Shown piece after piece: positions 26,683 to 39,296 of a stretch of 64,000 bases of DNA. Within the stretch, counting starts at the first letter, position 1. Every line of letters begins with the position of its first letter. The notes under the pieces are model-generated. The model saw nothing but the letters and a program-made list of their open reading frames with translations, was not told the origin of the DNA and searched no databases. The stretch is taken from NCBI GenBank assembly GCA_027943335.1, contig BSBK01002057.1, positions 124,001-188,000 of the forward strand, in the 5' to 3' direction. The translations under genes and the position numbers were made by a program. The stretch comes from Chamaecyparis obtusa. Lineage: Eukaryota; Streptophyta; Pinopsida; Cupressales; Cupressaceae.

Positions 26683-28572
26683 CTATTTAGAAGTGGAAGA
26701 CAGATTGAAAGGCACCTTAGGGACATTTGATTGATTTAGGATTTGTCCTTGTAGGTGTGTTTGAGCTTGTGATTGAGTAACTGTGTTAGTTGATTGATTT
26801 TCTTTATCTCTTCTTACAATTGTGATGACATTGCAGCACTCAGATAAGCTTGGTTCAACCATATTGATAACAATATTATTTCTAGGATAGGCATAATTGA
26901 CCTTAGCACCCACATTAGGCTGAGAAGATGAATCTCCTTGGCTATGCTTCAAAAATGGTTTGGTGAATGCTATGTGATCATTATTGCTTTTAGGATTATC
27001 AATCGTGATTTCCCCATTATCAATCTTGTCTTGAATGGTATGCTTCAAGGGAAAGCAGTTATTAGTTTTGTGACCTTTACCCCAATGGAAATCATAGAAT
27101 TTATTCTCTCTCCACCATTTCGGCTTAGGGTCAGGATCAGATTGTCAGATCTCAGGCAAAGAGATGATGTTATTAGCCAATAGAGTTCTCATAGTTGATT
27201 CCAAAGATTCTCCAAGAGGAGTGAACTTTCATTTATTATCAGCGGTCCAAGATTTGTATTCTAGCTTCTTTTGAGATGATTCAGACACCTTTTGTTCTGA
27301 AGCTTTGCTGGCTTGGGTACCAATGGTTAGATTGAAAGCAGGTGCCTTAGATGGGGCATGGAGATTATCAACAACACCATCTGTGACAACGCCCTTATTC
27401 TTGTTCTAATTTTTGTGCTTATCCTTAGAACTAGATTCATACTTGTCCTTTTGAAGTGTGACATCTCCTTTTTTCACAAGTACTTTTTCAATTTTGATTG
27501 CATTATCTACCATCTTGTCAAAAGATGTATGATTTTGCATTTGTAAAGGGTAGTTGATTTCTGGAACAAGATTGTTGATGAAGATTTCCAACTTCTCAGT
27601 TTCTGGAATAGGCCTAGCATATAGACAGAATTTCTTTCTCCATCTTTTGAGAAATGTCATGAATGGTTCTCCTGGATATTGTTTGAGATTGCAGATATCA
27701 ATCATGGTGAATGGATGTTGGATGTTGTAGGAGTATTGCTGATAGAATAATTTGATCAACTCCTCAAAGGTTTTGATTGTAGGAGGCATCCTAGAGAACC
27801 AATGAATGACCACCCCTCCCAGAGATCAAGGGAAAAGATGCATCAAATAGGTCAGTTCGTGCATGAAATCTATAGATTGAGTACAGAATTCTCTGACATG
27901 ATCTTGAGGATCAGAGTTTCCATCATACTTATCATATTTCAGCATTTCCACCCTCTTAGGGAATGGTGGCATATACAAGTCTTTATCGAATGGAAAAGGA
28001 CATAGGGCCTCCATTGAGAACTCCTTAGGTTCTTTTTGTTTTTCCATTTTGTTAAGTTTTACTTGCATGGCATGCATTTGTTTCATCATAGCCGAAATGG
28101 GAGTTTCTTCCTCATGTGTAATGATATCTTCCACATTAAAGTTGGGAGGAAGTTTAGCTCCTTGATGAGCTAACTCTAGAAAGTATGTTTCTCTATCTTC
28201 TTTCAAGAAATGTTTCATCATTCTTTTGAAGTTATCATCATTTTGATATTGAACAATTTCAGCACGTGTAGGTTCTTGATCCATACCATGTTGAGACTGA
28301 GCTCTTTGAGAGCCATGATTTGTCCCTGCTTGAGACATGTTAGGAGTTTTAGGACTCCTTGGATTAGATCAAGGAGGAGTTTGTTGATTACCTCCATGAG
28401 TTGATGGAGGGGGTCTGTAACCAGTTTTTAATCGAAAGTTGCCAAGACCGTCATCTTTGTAAAGACCAAAATTGTAGAGTTGTTCAAGAGTTGGACCTTG
28501 GATATGAGTCAAAGGTAAGGTATGAGATGTTTCCCCTGATTTCTTGTGAGAGGAAGCTCTAGTTTCCACCAT
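26683..28572 (-). pseudogene. Gag region of gypsy element 1
   Basis: Starts MVETRASSHKKSG at 28,572. The retrotransposon gag core (WFSRMPPTIKTFEELIKLF ... LKQYPGEPFMTFLKRWRK ... PLQMQNHTSFDKMV) lies at 27,406-27,813. A zinc-knuckle-like FHWGKGHKTNNC follows near 27,080. All pieces share one register, split by stops at 28,369 (TGA), 27,826 (TGA), 27,406 (TAG) and others before 26,683. Gag would form the particle shell. The regular register shows the stops are point changes, not rearrangements. Confidence 0.88.
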
Positions 28573-30843
28573 TAACCTTGGGTGAAGAAAAAGAATACAA
28601 TGGAGACAACTGAAGAATGAATTGATTCAAGAAGATCAAATGACACAACCTTGTCAAAGTTTGGTTGATTGAGGATAAGATTGGATGTAAATGAAGGATA
28701 ATGTGCCCTGGATGTATGGGTAGATGCCCAAAATATAGCGGACATGAGTTCACAACACTTAGCCATTTTGAAGATGGATTGAAGATTGATAGTTATGACA
28801 AGGTTTTGACACAAGATAAAAAAAGATTCAAATCGATTAAACAGAAGGCTGAATCAGATTCAAAAGGCCACTTTAGTAAAATGATTGGATTCTCAGTAGT
28901 TGCTACTCTATTCTTGACACAGTGATTTATTTGACAGATTCTGGAAATAGGCTGAAAAGCTAGGTATCTGGCAATTCTGACAACTTTCTGGCAATTTTTC
29001 AAAATTTCTCAAATGGCTTTCTATAGGCTCGTACGATAATGGGTAGGATATGAAATGACAATTGAAAAAATCATACGACTATTGCAAAACTTGCATGACA
29101 ATTGATAGCAGGGTTTTTGACTTTTTTGAATTGACTAGCAGAAAAACTTGTACGACAATATACCAGCTACCATACGACAATTAGGGGGTCATGAAATGAC
29201 AATTTCTGAAACTCATACGACTTTCTGACCTTATGAGATGAATTTTGACTCCAGAAAGGTGTTTGACATCAGGTTTTGCAATTTTTAGGTTTTTAGTTTC
29301 AAATTATTCACAAAATTATAGGTCCAAATTTGACGATTGTACCAGATTGATTCATTCTTAGTAACCATATAGATAAACAAGCACACAAAATAGCAAGCAA
29401 GTGATTTCAAGCATGTCTGAAAACAATGAACATGGGATAAAGAAACCTTGTGCATGAACAACCAAGTGATTGAATGTGCTAATCCCTAGGAGTGCTAATA
29501 GTGTATGTTCCAAAAAGTTTTGCAATAATGCACATATTCCTAGAAAATGAAAATTTGGCCTCACTAGGGTTTGTAGTAATGGTCTAACTCTACAACTTTT
29601 GTGATCTCAAGAGGGTGAACTCCAATCCAGGCACACTGAGGTTTTGACATAGTCTGAGAAATTAATCAATCAGGAGCTACTAGGGAGATCTGACAACCCA
29701 ACAAGAGACTACACCTGTGAAGATTTCCTCCACAAGGACATTTATATAGTGGCTACTGCTACCACAATGAAAATGGCTATTACCGCTTGAGGTTCCATCA
29801 ATGTGGTTTACCCAATTAAGGGAATGTCCACTACAGTTAACCCTCTCTAAAGGTGACTCACAAAAGATACCACATGGAGACTGGTTCTAGATTTAAAGAT
29901 CTGAGTTTCTGATACTACCCAAAAAGGGAGTAGAGCATAGTCCTCTAGCCTTTTCACTTTTAACCAAAACAAAGCAGACAGATTAATTTGATACGCTAAG
30001 ACCAAGATTATCTCACAAAGATCTATGATGTCAACCACTTATGATCTATCAACCTCTCCAGAGAGAGAATGTATCAATCAGAAGCTGAAGACACATAAAT
30101 CTAGTAGAATGTGAGATGCTCTTAGTAACCTCCCTACCTACAAGGGTTCCTTCATTGAGAAGAGTTTCACTAGAAACCCACTCTCTCAAGAACCGCAAAT
30201 AGTGTTCATGGGGCCTTTTTATTATGTGTAACAAAGATGCTGAAAAGCAAACCTATGTTCATTTTTATAGCCCAAAATGAAATTTGTGATATGAAAGCAA
30301 TAAAAGGTCACACAAGCTAGGCACGTGAGATGTTCATTTTAGTCCAAATCGAAATGTTATCAGCTGAGAAAATTACCTGAATTCCTTGCAATGTGCTTAG
30401 TAAATTTTTACCTATTTTTAGCAACTCTCACGCTTTTCCCCAATCAAAATCAGCAGAAATCAATCAAAAACATCAAATTTCAATTGTTAATGTTAGCTGT
30501 TAGTCCAAATCTAGAAAACTACCTGGAAAAGTGAAATGATAATTGAAACTTGGCATGGAAACTTGTACAACAGTGGGTCACCTCTCAGACGACAGTCCAG
30601 AAACTCATATGACAATGGGTATCAGATCATATGATAGTAGAACCTCAAAACAACAATGTTTTTCTAATGGTACGATCCTCGATCAAATCAATTATTGTAC
30701 GATAGTGGGTACAAATTGGTATGAGTTTTTGATAGAACTCATACGAAAATTGTACGGACAGAAATTAAAAATCACAGCTTGGAACAGAAAATGACAAGAA
30801 GATGATAGAAATTGATAGAAATGGAATGGAAACCCGTTTCAGG
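28573..30843 (-). other. Long 5' leader of gypsy element 1, no gene
   Basis: About 2.3 kb between primer site and gag, typical of Tat elements. Two zones (about 29,025-29,225 and 30,535-30,760) contain many spaced variants of CATACGACAAT / TACGATAATGGG, which look like decayed short-period repeats. Open frames here are not supported as genes. Confidence 0.6.
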
Positions 30844-30861
30844 GCCCCACGGTGGGTGCTA
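30844..30861 (-). promoter_or_regulatory. Primer-binding site of gypsy element 1
   Basis: On the minus strand it reads TAGCACCCACCGTGGGGC, two transitions away from the common plant Tat primer site TGGCGCCCACCGTGGGGC. It lies four bases inside the 5' LTR end at 30,866, where it should be. Confidence 0.85.
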
Positions 30862-30865
30862 GAAA

Positions 30866-32109
30866 TGTGTGTGTGAATTTTGTACCTAGCTGTAGACACA
30901 ACACTTTAGTAAAACATTAGAGGTTAGCTAAAATCAAAATCGTGTAGTGAAATGGAAACTAATCTAACCAGGTGATTTACTACCTTCTAGTAGGTGCGAG
31001 TATGATATTCTTAGATTGGACCAAGATCAGTGACCTTGACAACACCTAAACGAAGGATTTGAATGCAGAATCTAGATATGAGATGAATGCAAATTAATCT
31101 ATATTTTTAGATTTTCTATGCAATAAGATAAAATAAATTGATATGAATCTATTTTATATGAGAAACTGATATGACATGCAATTTTATCTAATCAATGATA
31201 TGCTAAATGATATGAATGCTTAAAACAATGAAAATCTCACAATAACTTTGGTTCACAAAGATTGATTCTTTGATCACCAATTCACCAGCGTGAGGATGCA
31301 ATTTGTGGATGGATCCAAAATGAAGAGTTGAGGCCTTAATTTATAGAAATCTAGGACTTTGGAGGTGCATGGAAAAAGCCATAAATCACTCTTGATAAAG
31401 TCAAGTTGATTTTTGAGTTATCAAGAATTTAGAGATATATTAACTCACAAAATCATGCAAATTAGCTTTTTGATTTAAATCAGAAGTTGAGATCAGCTTT
31501 CAACTCAAAAGAGAGTTGAATTTATTTTTAAAACAACTTGAATTGATTTTCTGATTTAAAATTCAACTGCTTTTTGGATGTGCATAATTAATTATGAATT
31601 AATTTAATAAATAAAGTGATTTATCCTTAACTTAACTGATTTTAAATAAAACAATTGATTTATGGGTTAATCAATTATTAAATCAAACTTTTATTCAAAA
31701 ACTATATTATTAAATTTGACAATTGACATTAATTAATTAAATAAGAATTTAATCAATTAGTCATAGGATATTTGATTTATTGTTAGAATGAAATAATACA
31801 ATTTAGGAATAAATATAATTAAATCTAATTAAATAATTAAATGGCAGTATTAAATCTAATTAATTAAATATTCAAAATATTCAATTAATCAAACTTTAGG
31901 ATAAATAGGATTTATTGCCAAATAATCATTAAATTAAAGATAATTAGGATAAATAGGAACAAGGAATATTCCCTGATGCAGAATTTAGGATAATCAATTA
32001 AGATTCGATAATGTGCCGATGTGCCTTAGGTTAGGACTTTGATGTCATTTCATTCGATGTGTCGATATAGGAGGTTAATGAACCTATAGCCCATTTTTGG
32101 GGTATTACA
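30866..32109 (-). repeat. 5' LTR of gypsy element 1 (1,244 bp)
   Basis: On the minus strand it starts TGTAATACCCC, a frequent gypsy LTR start, and ends ACACACA next to the primer-binding site, giving TG...CA termini. The flank at 32,110 is LINE ORF1 sequence, so the element inserted into a LINE. The inside is AT-rich with no gene. Confidence 0.8.
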
Positions 32110-33668
32110 ATGATATCTTGAAAGATTTACCTTTAACTGTAATCCATCCTTCTTCCACTTTAGCAGCCTCATCCTAAAGCATAAAGAATTCAACACCGAG
32201 TTCCCAACACCTAGTAAGGATCCAACACCCTGCATAGGCTCAGCCAATAGAGAACTAGGAGCTTGAACACACCTAGAACCAACAACCTCAGAAGAGAGGG
32301 AAACAATAGGACCAACAAGACTAACAACAACAAACGTACCAACAGGAAGATTGGATCCATCCATCAAAGAACTTTCAGAAACAATTCCAATAGGCCAATA
32401 GACTTTGAAACCTGCACAAGGTTAAAAACAACAAGGGGAGATCCCACGCTCATCGCTTTAACATGACCAATAATATCCTTATTAGATAAAACAATGCCCA
32501 TCTCCAGAGGCACAACATTTGAAGGGGAAGAAGAAGAAGGGGAAGTAGCAGGAGGAACTAACACAACAACCTAAGAAAAGCTCTATGGAGATGAACTCTT
32601 ATTAACTGTGTAGTGTTGGGAAGAGGCACCATTCCAGCAAGACAAAAAACACCTAGTTTTAACCAAACCACATTTAGTTGCAACATGACCTATTTTAAAG
32701 CACCTTCTGGACCTGAAAGGAATTCCTTCAAAATCTAAAGGTTGAATCCAGCTACCCAAAGGAGAAACCAACTTGATCTCCATAGGTAGTCCCTTAGAAG
32801 CATCAATATCCACCAAAATATGGGCATAGGTAGAGTGAAGGATGTCTGTAGATTCCACGTCCACCATCAGGAAGTCCCCCAAAGACTCACCCACTTTTTC
32901 AAGAAGAGGATCCACCCAAAGATGAAGAGGGAGGTTTGGAAGCCTAACCCGAAAGGCATCTTATTAAAAGTATCAGAAGAGGGATTGAAGTCCTCATGAT
33001 AGGGCTTAACCAACAAGAAAAAGTGATCATCCTAGCTAAAATAATGACCACAAAGAATATGATTTTGGTCCTCTGGAAAATCAAATTTAGCTATGAAAAA
33101 ACTTTTTTCCAAAGGGAAGATATGGACCACACTAGTTATGATAGGTTCTCAATATTTGGAAATCCACGCATGAAGCTCTGGGAGGCTTGGACAAAAGCCC
33201 CTAAATCTGTAGATAGCCATCTGGATTAAAAGGACCGCAAAGCTGTGCACGATCTCCTCCACTGTTTCCACACCTAAAGATAGAGAGATGGAAGTAGCCA
33301 CAGAGATAGGCACAACCTCAATGAAAGATTTCTTCGCTACCCCAACCGCAGTCTTCAATAGGACCCAGGGAGCCTTGGGTGACAAAGGCCCTATGGAGAA
33401 CTTGGGAGAAACATTTTTATGGGAGGGAGTAGACAAAATACCATCTGAGGTAGAAACCCTAGCGGCAACATCAGATGACTCCACTATCATAGCAATTTCC
33501 AATGAAGGAGAGACTGGATGAACATGGTGTTGAGGAGAAAAATTCCTGACCAAAGAGGAAGTGATCTATGAATGCACAGAGGGGCCTACCTCCAGGGAAG
33601 CAGGAGTTGTCTTCTCAGGCACAGAGCGCATGAAAGACCGAGCGAAAGTCATTCGAGTAAAATATAGT
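32110..33668 (-). pseudogene. L1-type LINE ORF1 fragment
   Basis: Minus-strand frames carry MTFARSFMRS near the right end (about 33,650). Then, at 32,583-32,915, follow PLLEKVGESLGDFLMVD, TYAHILVDIDASKGLP and GIPFRSRRCFKIGHVATKC. These match the DUF4283-type RNA-binding region and CCHC-like zinc knuckle of plant LINE ORF1 proteins. The first knuckle cysteine is replaced by Ser (FRS versus FRC). A Ser/Pro/Val-rich tail follows. Several stops and frame changes. Cut on the left by the LTR of gypsy element 1 and on the right by the LTR of element 2. Confidence 0.8.
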
Positions 33669-34584
33669 TGATGTTGGTTATTAAAACCTATGTTGTATAT
33701 TCTTTGTTGCAATGATTTGTTCAAGATTGTATAATTGGACGTGTGCTCATGAATCTGACATTATAATGATACAATAATGCTCTATTGCTTGCTCAAGCTT
33801 CATAGGATAATGGGTATAACTTCAAGATTTGCACAAATGTGAATGGTTCTAAAAAATTCATAAGAGAGCTTCCATGATGAAAATGGGTCAGAGATGCTTC
33901 AAAGTTGGAGTGATTTTGCATAATGGATGTGTATAGAATGGGTGATGAGAGAATGAGAGATATTTTTCTCCCATATTCCTTTGGGAGATTAGGGTTCCCA
34001 AAATTTAGGGGAATTGGTTGGGGGTTGAGTTAATTAACTTGCCATAAAATGGCCTTTATCCTCAAGGTCAAATTCCTTCATCCTTGGGATTTGGAGGGAA
34101 AATGACAAATTAATTAACTTTGTCTTTCTTTTCCTAATTCTTATTTTTAGGAATGTGCACATATATTTCTAGGTTAGGTTTATGGACATGGATTAGTTAG
34201 GAGGTGAGTGGGTAGGGTAGGGTTTGGTACGTGTAGGGGAAATTTGGGGAATTTTAAATTAGTTTTAATTCAAAATAGAAGAAACTTGCTTTAATTAAAT
34301 AAGTGGACCCATTTAATAAAATAAAATTAGACATTAGGTAAATTAGATCAATTAATTCACCTAGAATGATTGGAAAAAGAGGATTAATTAAATAGAATTG
34401 CTATTTAATGATAGGACCATAGAAGAATGAGAGTTTTGACCATTTTATTAGAAAAATCACTAGGTTCATTTAATAAAATAGGATCGAGGGAATTCATTAA
34501 ATTAAATAGGTTTACTTGCCTATGACTATAGAAGATGAATGATTAATTAAATTAATTAATTATGTTTAGATTTGGATGTCTACA
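33669..34584 (-). repeat. 3' LTR of gypsy element 2 (about 916 bp)
   Basis: On the minus strand it starts TGTAGACATCC directly after a purine tract and ends CA at 33,669, where LINE ORF1 sequence begins. The TGTAGACA start after GAGGGGCAAAA is a common plant gypsy arrangement. The left boundary is inferred from the TG at 33,669 and the start of LINE homology, and could be off by some bases. Confidence 0.7.
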
Positions 34585-34600
34585 TTTTGCCCCTCTTCAA
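34585..34600 (-). promoter_or_regulatory. Polypurine tract of gypsy element 2
   Basis: Reads GAAGAGGGGCAAAA on the minus strand immediately before the LTR start, the expected plus-strand primer of a gypsy element. It shows that the internal region lies to the right. Confidence 0.8.
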
Positions 34601-37250
34601 AATGACATTAAAATAGCATCGTTTCAAAGAAAAACATAATATTGACAACACAAAGAAAAGAAAACATGTCCCAGAAGGTGAAAATGAGTTAAAATCATTA
34701 GACGATACCCCTTGAGAGGGCAAACAGAAGAGAAAAGAACTCATACAGGCTCTCAAAAAGAGAGTGGATACAACAAGGATAGTGGAAATGAAAAGTAGAC
34801 AAAAAACATAATTCGTAAGTGCAAACATCATCAAATTAAGAGTTCTGATAAATAAATGGTGACCAAAAGAAGGTGGAATAGGTAGAGAAGAAGAAACAAA
34901 TGGGGCTTGAATCCCGCGGAGCTGCTGCTTGGATTTTGGTAGATTAGCTGAGGCAGATCCTTTGCCCCAACTTGAAAGGTTCATTGAGCTAGGTGCTCGG
35001 ATCTTGTGGATCTACTACCTATATCTAGTGGATTTGTTGAGGCAGATCCACTACCCTAGCTCGGAAAGCTTGCTGAGCTGGAGGCTTAGATCCTATAGAT
35101 TCAATGCCTAGATCTAACAGATCTGCTGCCCCATCTTGATAGGCTCACTGAATTGGGGGCTCAGATCTTGCAGATTTGTAGATCTACGGATCCATGGATG
35201 TAGATTTGTAAATGCGGATTGATAATTGTGGAGCTACGGATTCATGGTTACAAATCCATTGCTTGGATTTTACATATATGTAACTATGTATCCACTACCC
35301 CAGCTTGGTGGACACACCAAGCATTGGGCAAGAAGGGGAACATGCCAGGGTGATTGGATGGATATGCACTACCAAATGGCCATGTGATTGAGGCCCACAT
35401 GATAGTGGGGAGAAATTTGACCGGGGAATTATGAATTTTTGATCTCATATATATGAACTAGATGAGATGTATATGACATATGATGTATACATGATGTTTT
35501 TGAGTCGATGGGCTTTATGTACCTTGATTTTATCATATCAAACTTTTAATATATATACATGATGGACATTTGATGGTGCTTTATGAATGATTCATATGAT
35601 GTCTCTTTCTTTTGTTTCTTTCGATTATCTAATAGATGTTTATATAGGCACATGTACTAACCAAATGTGATGTAGGATGTGATACTTTATTTGGCTTATA
35701 TTTACACGCTATCTTGATGTATGAGTATACATGATGTGATGCCATGATTATATACATTTATAATGACTTTTTGTATGTGCCTATATGATTTAGATTGATG
35801 CAAATGAACCTATGTGATGATGTGAATATAGATGAGACTGAATGACAATGCAAATGAACTCATCAAAGCGACTCACAGCAAAAAATCCATCTAGGGACAA
35901 AGACTAACCCATAAATACACATGCACATTCCTAATAAATAAGGATTAGAACAAGAACATGATATAATAATGGGGGATGAGAGATTGTGAGTGGGTGATTA
36001 AGCATTGGGAGAAGCTTGAGCAAGAGAGCCCTAAAAGAGGGAGCTTCCATGTAGTGATCACTTAATTTACTATAACACTATCATGGAACCACCAAGGTAT
36101 AAATAACCAAGACTATGTTGTAGATGATGCATAGATTGACATAACAAACATGCAAGGATAATTCTAGTATCATGCCTAAGTTACAAAGGACTAGGGTAGA
36201 TACAATGCTAGGAGAATCCACAAACAAGAGATATTTCCCAAGTGGACCATGTGACCATGGGGACCACATGTTGAAAATGTAAGAGTCATATCTAACTGAC
36301 TTGAAAACAAAAAGATCAAGACCTTGCCCCAAGTTGAACCATTCAAATGCACCATGATATAAAGGATCATGGTGACTTTGAGGAGGTAAAAATAAGAAAC
36401 CTCAAATTGAAGATAACCAAAGATTAACAAGAAATCAATGCCATTGCAATTGTTCCAAACATCTTTTTCCAAAGGGTGACTGACGAACATGACTAATTGT
36501 GGTATGATTTGAGGAAGGATGCATCCTATGAAGAATAGTGATATGATGATTGATTAGGTAATGCAACTTGACAAAAGGATATCTAGGATGACCAAGACAA
36601 CAAGGATACTCAAAGATGATTGTTGAAGTGCCAACTAAATAGGAACAAGGTCTCGTCGACATAGGACATGAAATACTAGAACTTAAGGACAATGTGTACA
36701 AATGACTCTATGTAGAGACACAACAAAGATAATTGTACAAGACAAAAGTTCAAGATACTATGTACATTATATACAAATGATATGTATAATGCTTAGATAT
36801 TGGGATATAAATACAAATGATAGGTACAAAATACACTGTGCATGTGTGATGATGGAACACCGAGGGAAGATGGGTTTTGTGAGGGGAAATGACAGATGCA
36901 AATAGATAGAACAAAGTTGAAGGATAAATGTGTGGAGGATGGGATTTTGATAGATACTGGCATGGTCATGTACACATGGTTCATGTTCCTAGTTTTTCAC
37001 CATATGCACCTATTTAAGGTGCTTGATTGCTAAGTTTTCACCATTGTATGCTTTTTTTTAATGATTTTTTCAAGACTTTTTGTCTTGGTTTTTTAAATTT
37101 TTAAGGACTTTTTGCATTGTTTCAAATTATTTGTGTACTATTTACATTGTTTTGGATTTTTCTAGGGAGTTTTTGTATTGTTTTTTATTTTTTTAGGACT
37201 GTTTGCATTGTTTTGGATTTTTTTAGGACTTTTTGTGATAAGTGGGGTAC
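34601..37250 (-). other. 3' region of gypsy element 2, no gene
   Basis: Long tail between integrase and LTR. It has a GGATCTG/CAGATCC-rich patch of imperfect repeats (about 34,920-35,290), an ATGATGT-rich patch (35,440-35,880) and short tandem TTTTTTAGGACTTTTTG-type units at 37,040-37,240. Open frames are not supported. Confidence 0.55.
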
Positions 37251-37251
37251 A

Positions 37252-38480
37252 CTATATGATCCAGGCATATAACCTCTTAAGGTGAATGATGTTGATAGGA
37301 TAATTCAAAGGCTCCCCTTCTTGAGTGGGCAACTGATATGCCTCTGGGCCATAATTTTCTATGACAACATAAGGACCTAGCCAAGTAGGTTCAAACTTGC
37401 CTTGATTTTCTCTATTTGGAAGCACCTTGCAATTCTCTTTAAGGACCAAATCTCCAACTTGGGACTATTGTGGGCAAATATTTTTTCTATAGATTCTCTT
37501 AAGCTTTTTCTAGTATAGAACCAGGTGATCATATGATTTTTGTATCCTTTTGTCAAGAAGATCTAGTTGGGCAAGTCGAGCTATGCGATAGTCTTCATTA
37601 TTAAATAGGTTCTTGAGTGAAACATGTAGTGATGAAAATTTGACCTCAATTGGTAATTCTAATTCAACACCATATACAAGGGAGTATGGGGTGGTGTTTG
37701 TAGGAGAGCATAATGAAGTGTGATATGCCCAAAGGGTAGGATTTATTTGGAGGTTCTAGTCATGACAAGTATCATTAACAACTTTTTAAAGGATTTTCAA
37801 AATGGTTTTTTTGGTTGCCTTAGCCTGACCTTGGGGAAAATAAAGAGTAGAAATGTGGCGGTGAATGTGGAGTTGGTCACACAAATCCTTCATGTGTTGG
37901 TTTTCAAATGGTGTATCAAGATCTATAAAAATAATGGAAGGGATACCAAAGAGGCATATGATATGGTAGATGACGAACTTATAAATTTGAACACTTGTAG
38001 TGAGGGTCAACATAATTGATTCTACCCACTTTGTGAAATACTCAATAGCCGTGATAGTGTATTTGTATCCATTAGTGGATAGGGGACTGATCTTACCAAT
38101 CAGGCTAGAGCCCCAAAATGAGAAGGGCCATGAAGGTGCAATGTGATGTAGATTTTGTGTTGGGTCATGGACAAGATTTGCATGCTATTGACATGGTAAA
38201 CATCTCTTCACAAATCCACATGCATCGTGCTCCATAGTAGGCCCATAGTACCCTTCTCTAAGAATCTATTTGGCTAAGACCATACCACTTGTGTGGGCAC
38301 CACATGTTTCAGCGTGAACCTCTTGTACTGCTAGGAAAACCTCATTAGAGTCTAAACATTGAGAGAGTATGTTGTGATAACCGCGATGATAGGTTGTTGG
38401 TAACAAGGGTGTATTAGGAGGATCAATGTATAAGGTTTTAGCATTGGGTGTGATTGAGGTGGGGGGATATGATACCATCC
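37252..38480 (-). pseudogene. Integrase remnant of gypsy element 2
   Basis: C-terminal KFEPTWLGPYVVIENYG and IIHLKRLYAW lie at 37,252-37,449. A decayed catalytic core lies at 37,786-38,013 (LFGIPSIIFIDLDTPFEN, where ITDNG is expected). The N-terminal zinc finger part EVHAETCGAHTSG lies at 38,266-38,478. The second catalytic Asp context is altered and frames are broken. Confidence 0.85.
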
Positions 38481-38515
38481 TTTAAGTGGGCATAAATGTT
38501 ATGGTACCATGGGGA

Positions 38516-39296
38516 CTAAGGACCAACCAAGACACACACCATTTCAGAATCAACGGTCTCATAAGCTGGTGTATGGAGTTGGTCAACTAAGAATTTGTAT
38601 TCTAATACATCATGTGGGACCTCAAGAGGAGAAGAAATGTTAGCCATAGTATCTGTCTCCTTATTTTGTAATATAGGGACTTGTATGAACTGCAAGACTC
38701 GGAAGTGTTGTTTCATTCTATCCACCATTTCTTTATATCATATAACAACTTGTCATCCTTTGTTTAAAATGCATGTAGGCCCTGTTTGATAATAAGTCAT
38801 GAATCTCTAAACACCTACATTTCTATGATATTCCACTAGATAGCTATTTTTTCCTTAAATTGAGGTTCTCATACTCTACTATGTTCTTTGTACAGGAAAA
38901 ACATAAGTTGAATGGCTTAGGGATAAAATCACCTTGAGGAGTGAAAAACAATATTCCTACCCCCAATCCATAAGATGTGTATGAACCATCAAAATATAGC
39001 TTCCATCTAGGTTTCTCTTGGACCATGCATAGGTCCTCATCTAAGAATTCAATGACTAAGGGATAAGTATCCACCAATGATGCTTCAACTAATTGATCTG
39101 TGATGAATTTCCCTTTTATTACTTTTCTATCTACATATTGTATATCAAACTCACTGAGAAGCATTACCCATTTAGCCATACAACCTGTGAGAGTAGTGTA
39201 GGAGAGTAGATACTTAAGGTGATCCACTTTAGAGATGAGTTTGACTATGTGGCTAAGCATGTAGTGTTGAAGTTTTTGAGAGGTAAAGACCACCAC
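38516..39296 (-). pseudogene. Second RNase H and tether of gypsy element 2
   Basis: LAKWVMLLSEFDIQYV-like tether (here MAKWVMLLSEFDIQYV) is followed by YFDGSYTSYGLGVGILF and a decayed NIVEYENL. Matching the same block of element 1 confirms the Tat lineage. The C-terminal part at 38,516-38,728 is in broken frames. Confidence 0.85.

Larger units (their letters stand above)
19278..32109 (-). mobile_element. Ty3/gypsy retrotransposon, Tat-type (element 1), degenerate, 3' LTR not found
   Basis: In minus-strand order: 5' LTR (32,109-30,866), primer-binding site, long leader (30,843-28,573), then one gag-pol frame (28,572-21,114) carrying gag, protease, reverse transcriptase, RNase H, a second archaeal-type RNase H and integrase without a chromodomain. 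A long 3' region follows. Dual RNase H plus the TGGCGCCCACC-like primer site is typical of the Tat/Ogre lineage. All gag-pol segments keep one register apart from a single frameshift near 23,940, so the element is only moderately old. More than a dozen stops make it dead. A 3' LTR matching the 5' LTR was not found between 15.7 and 20.4 kb, so the left limit is provisional and that end may be deleted. Confidence 0.85.
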
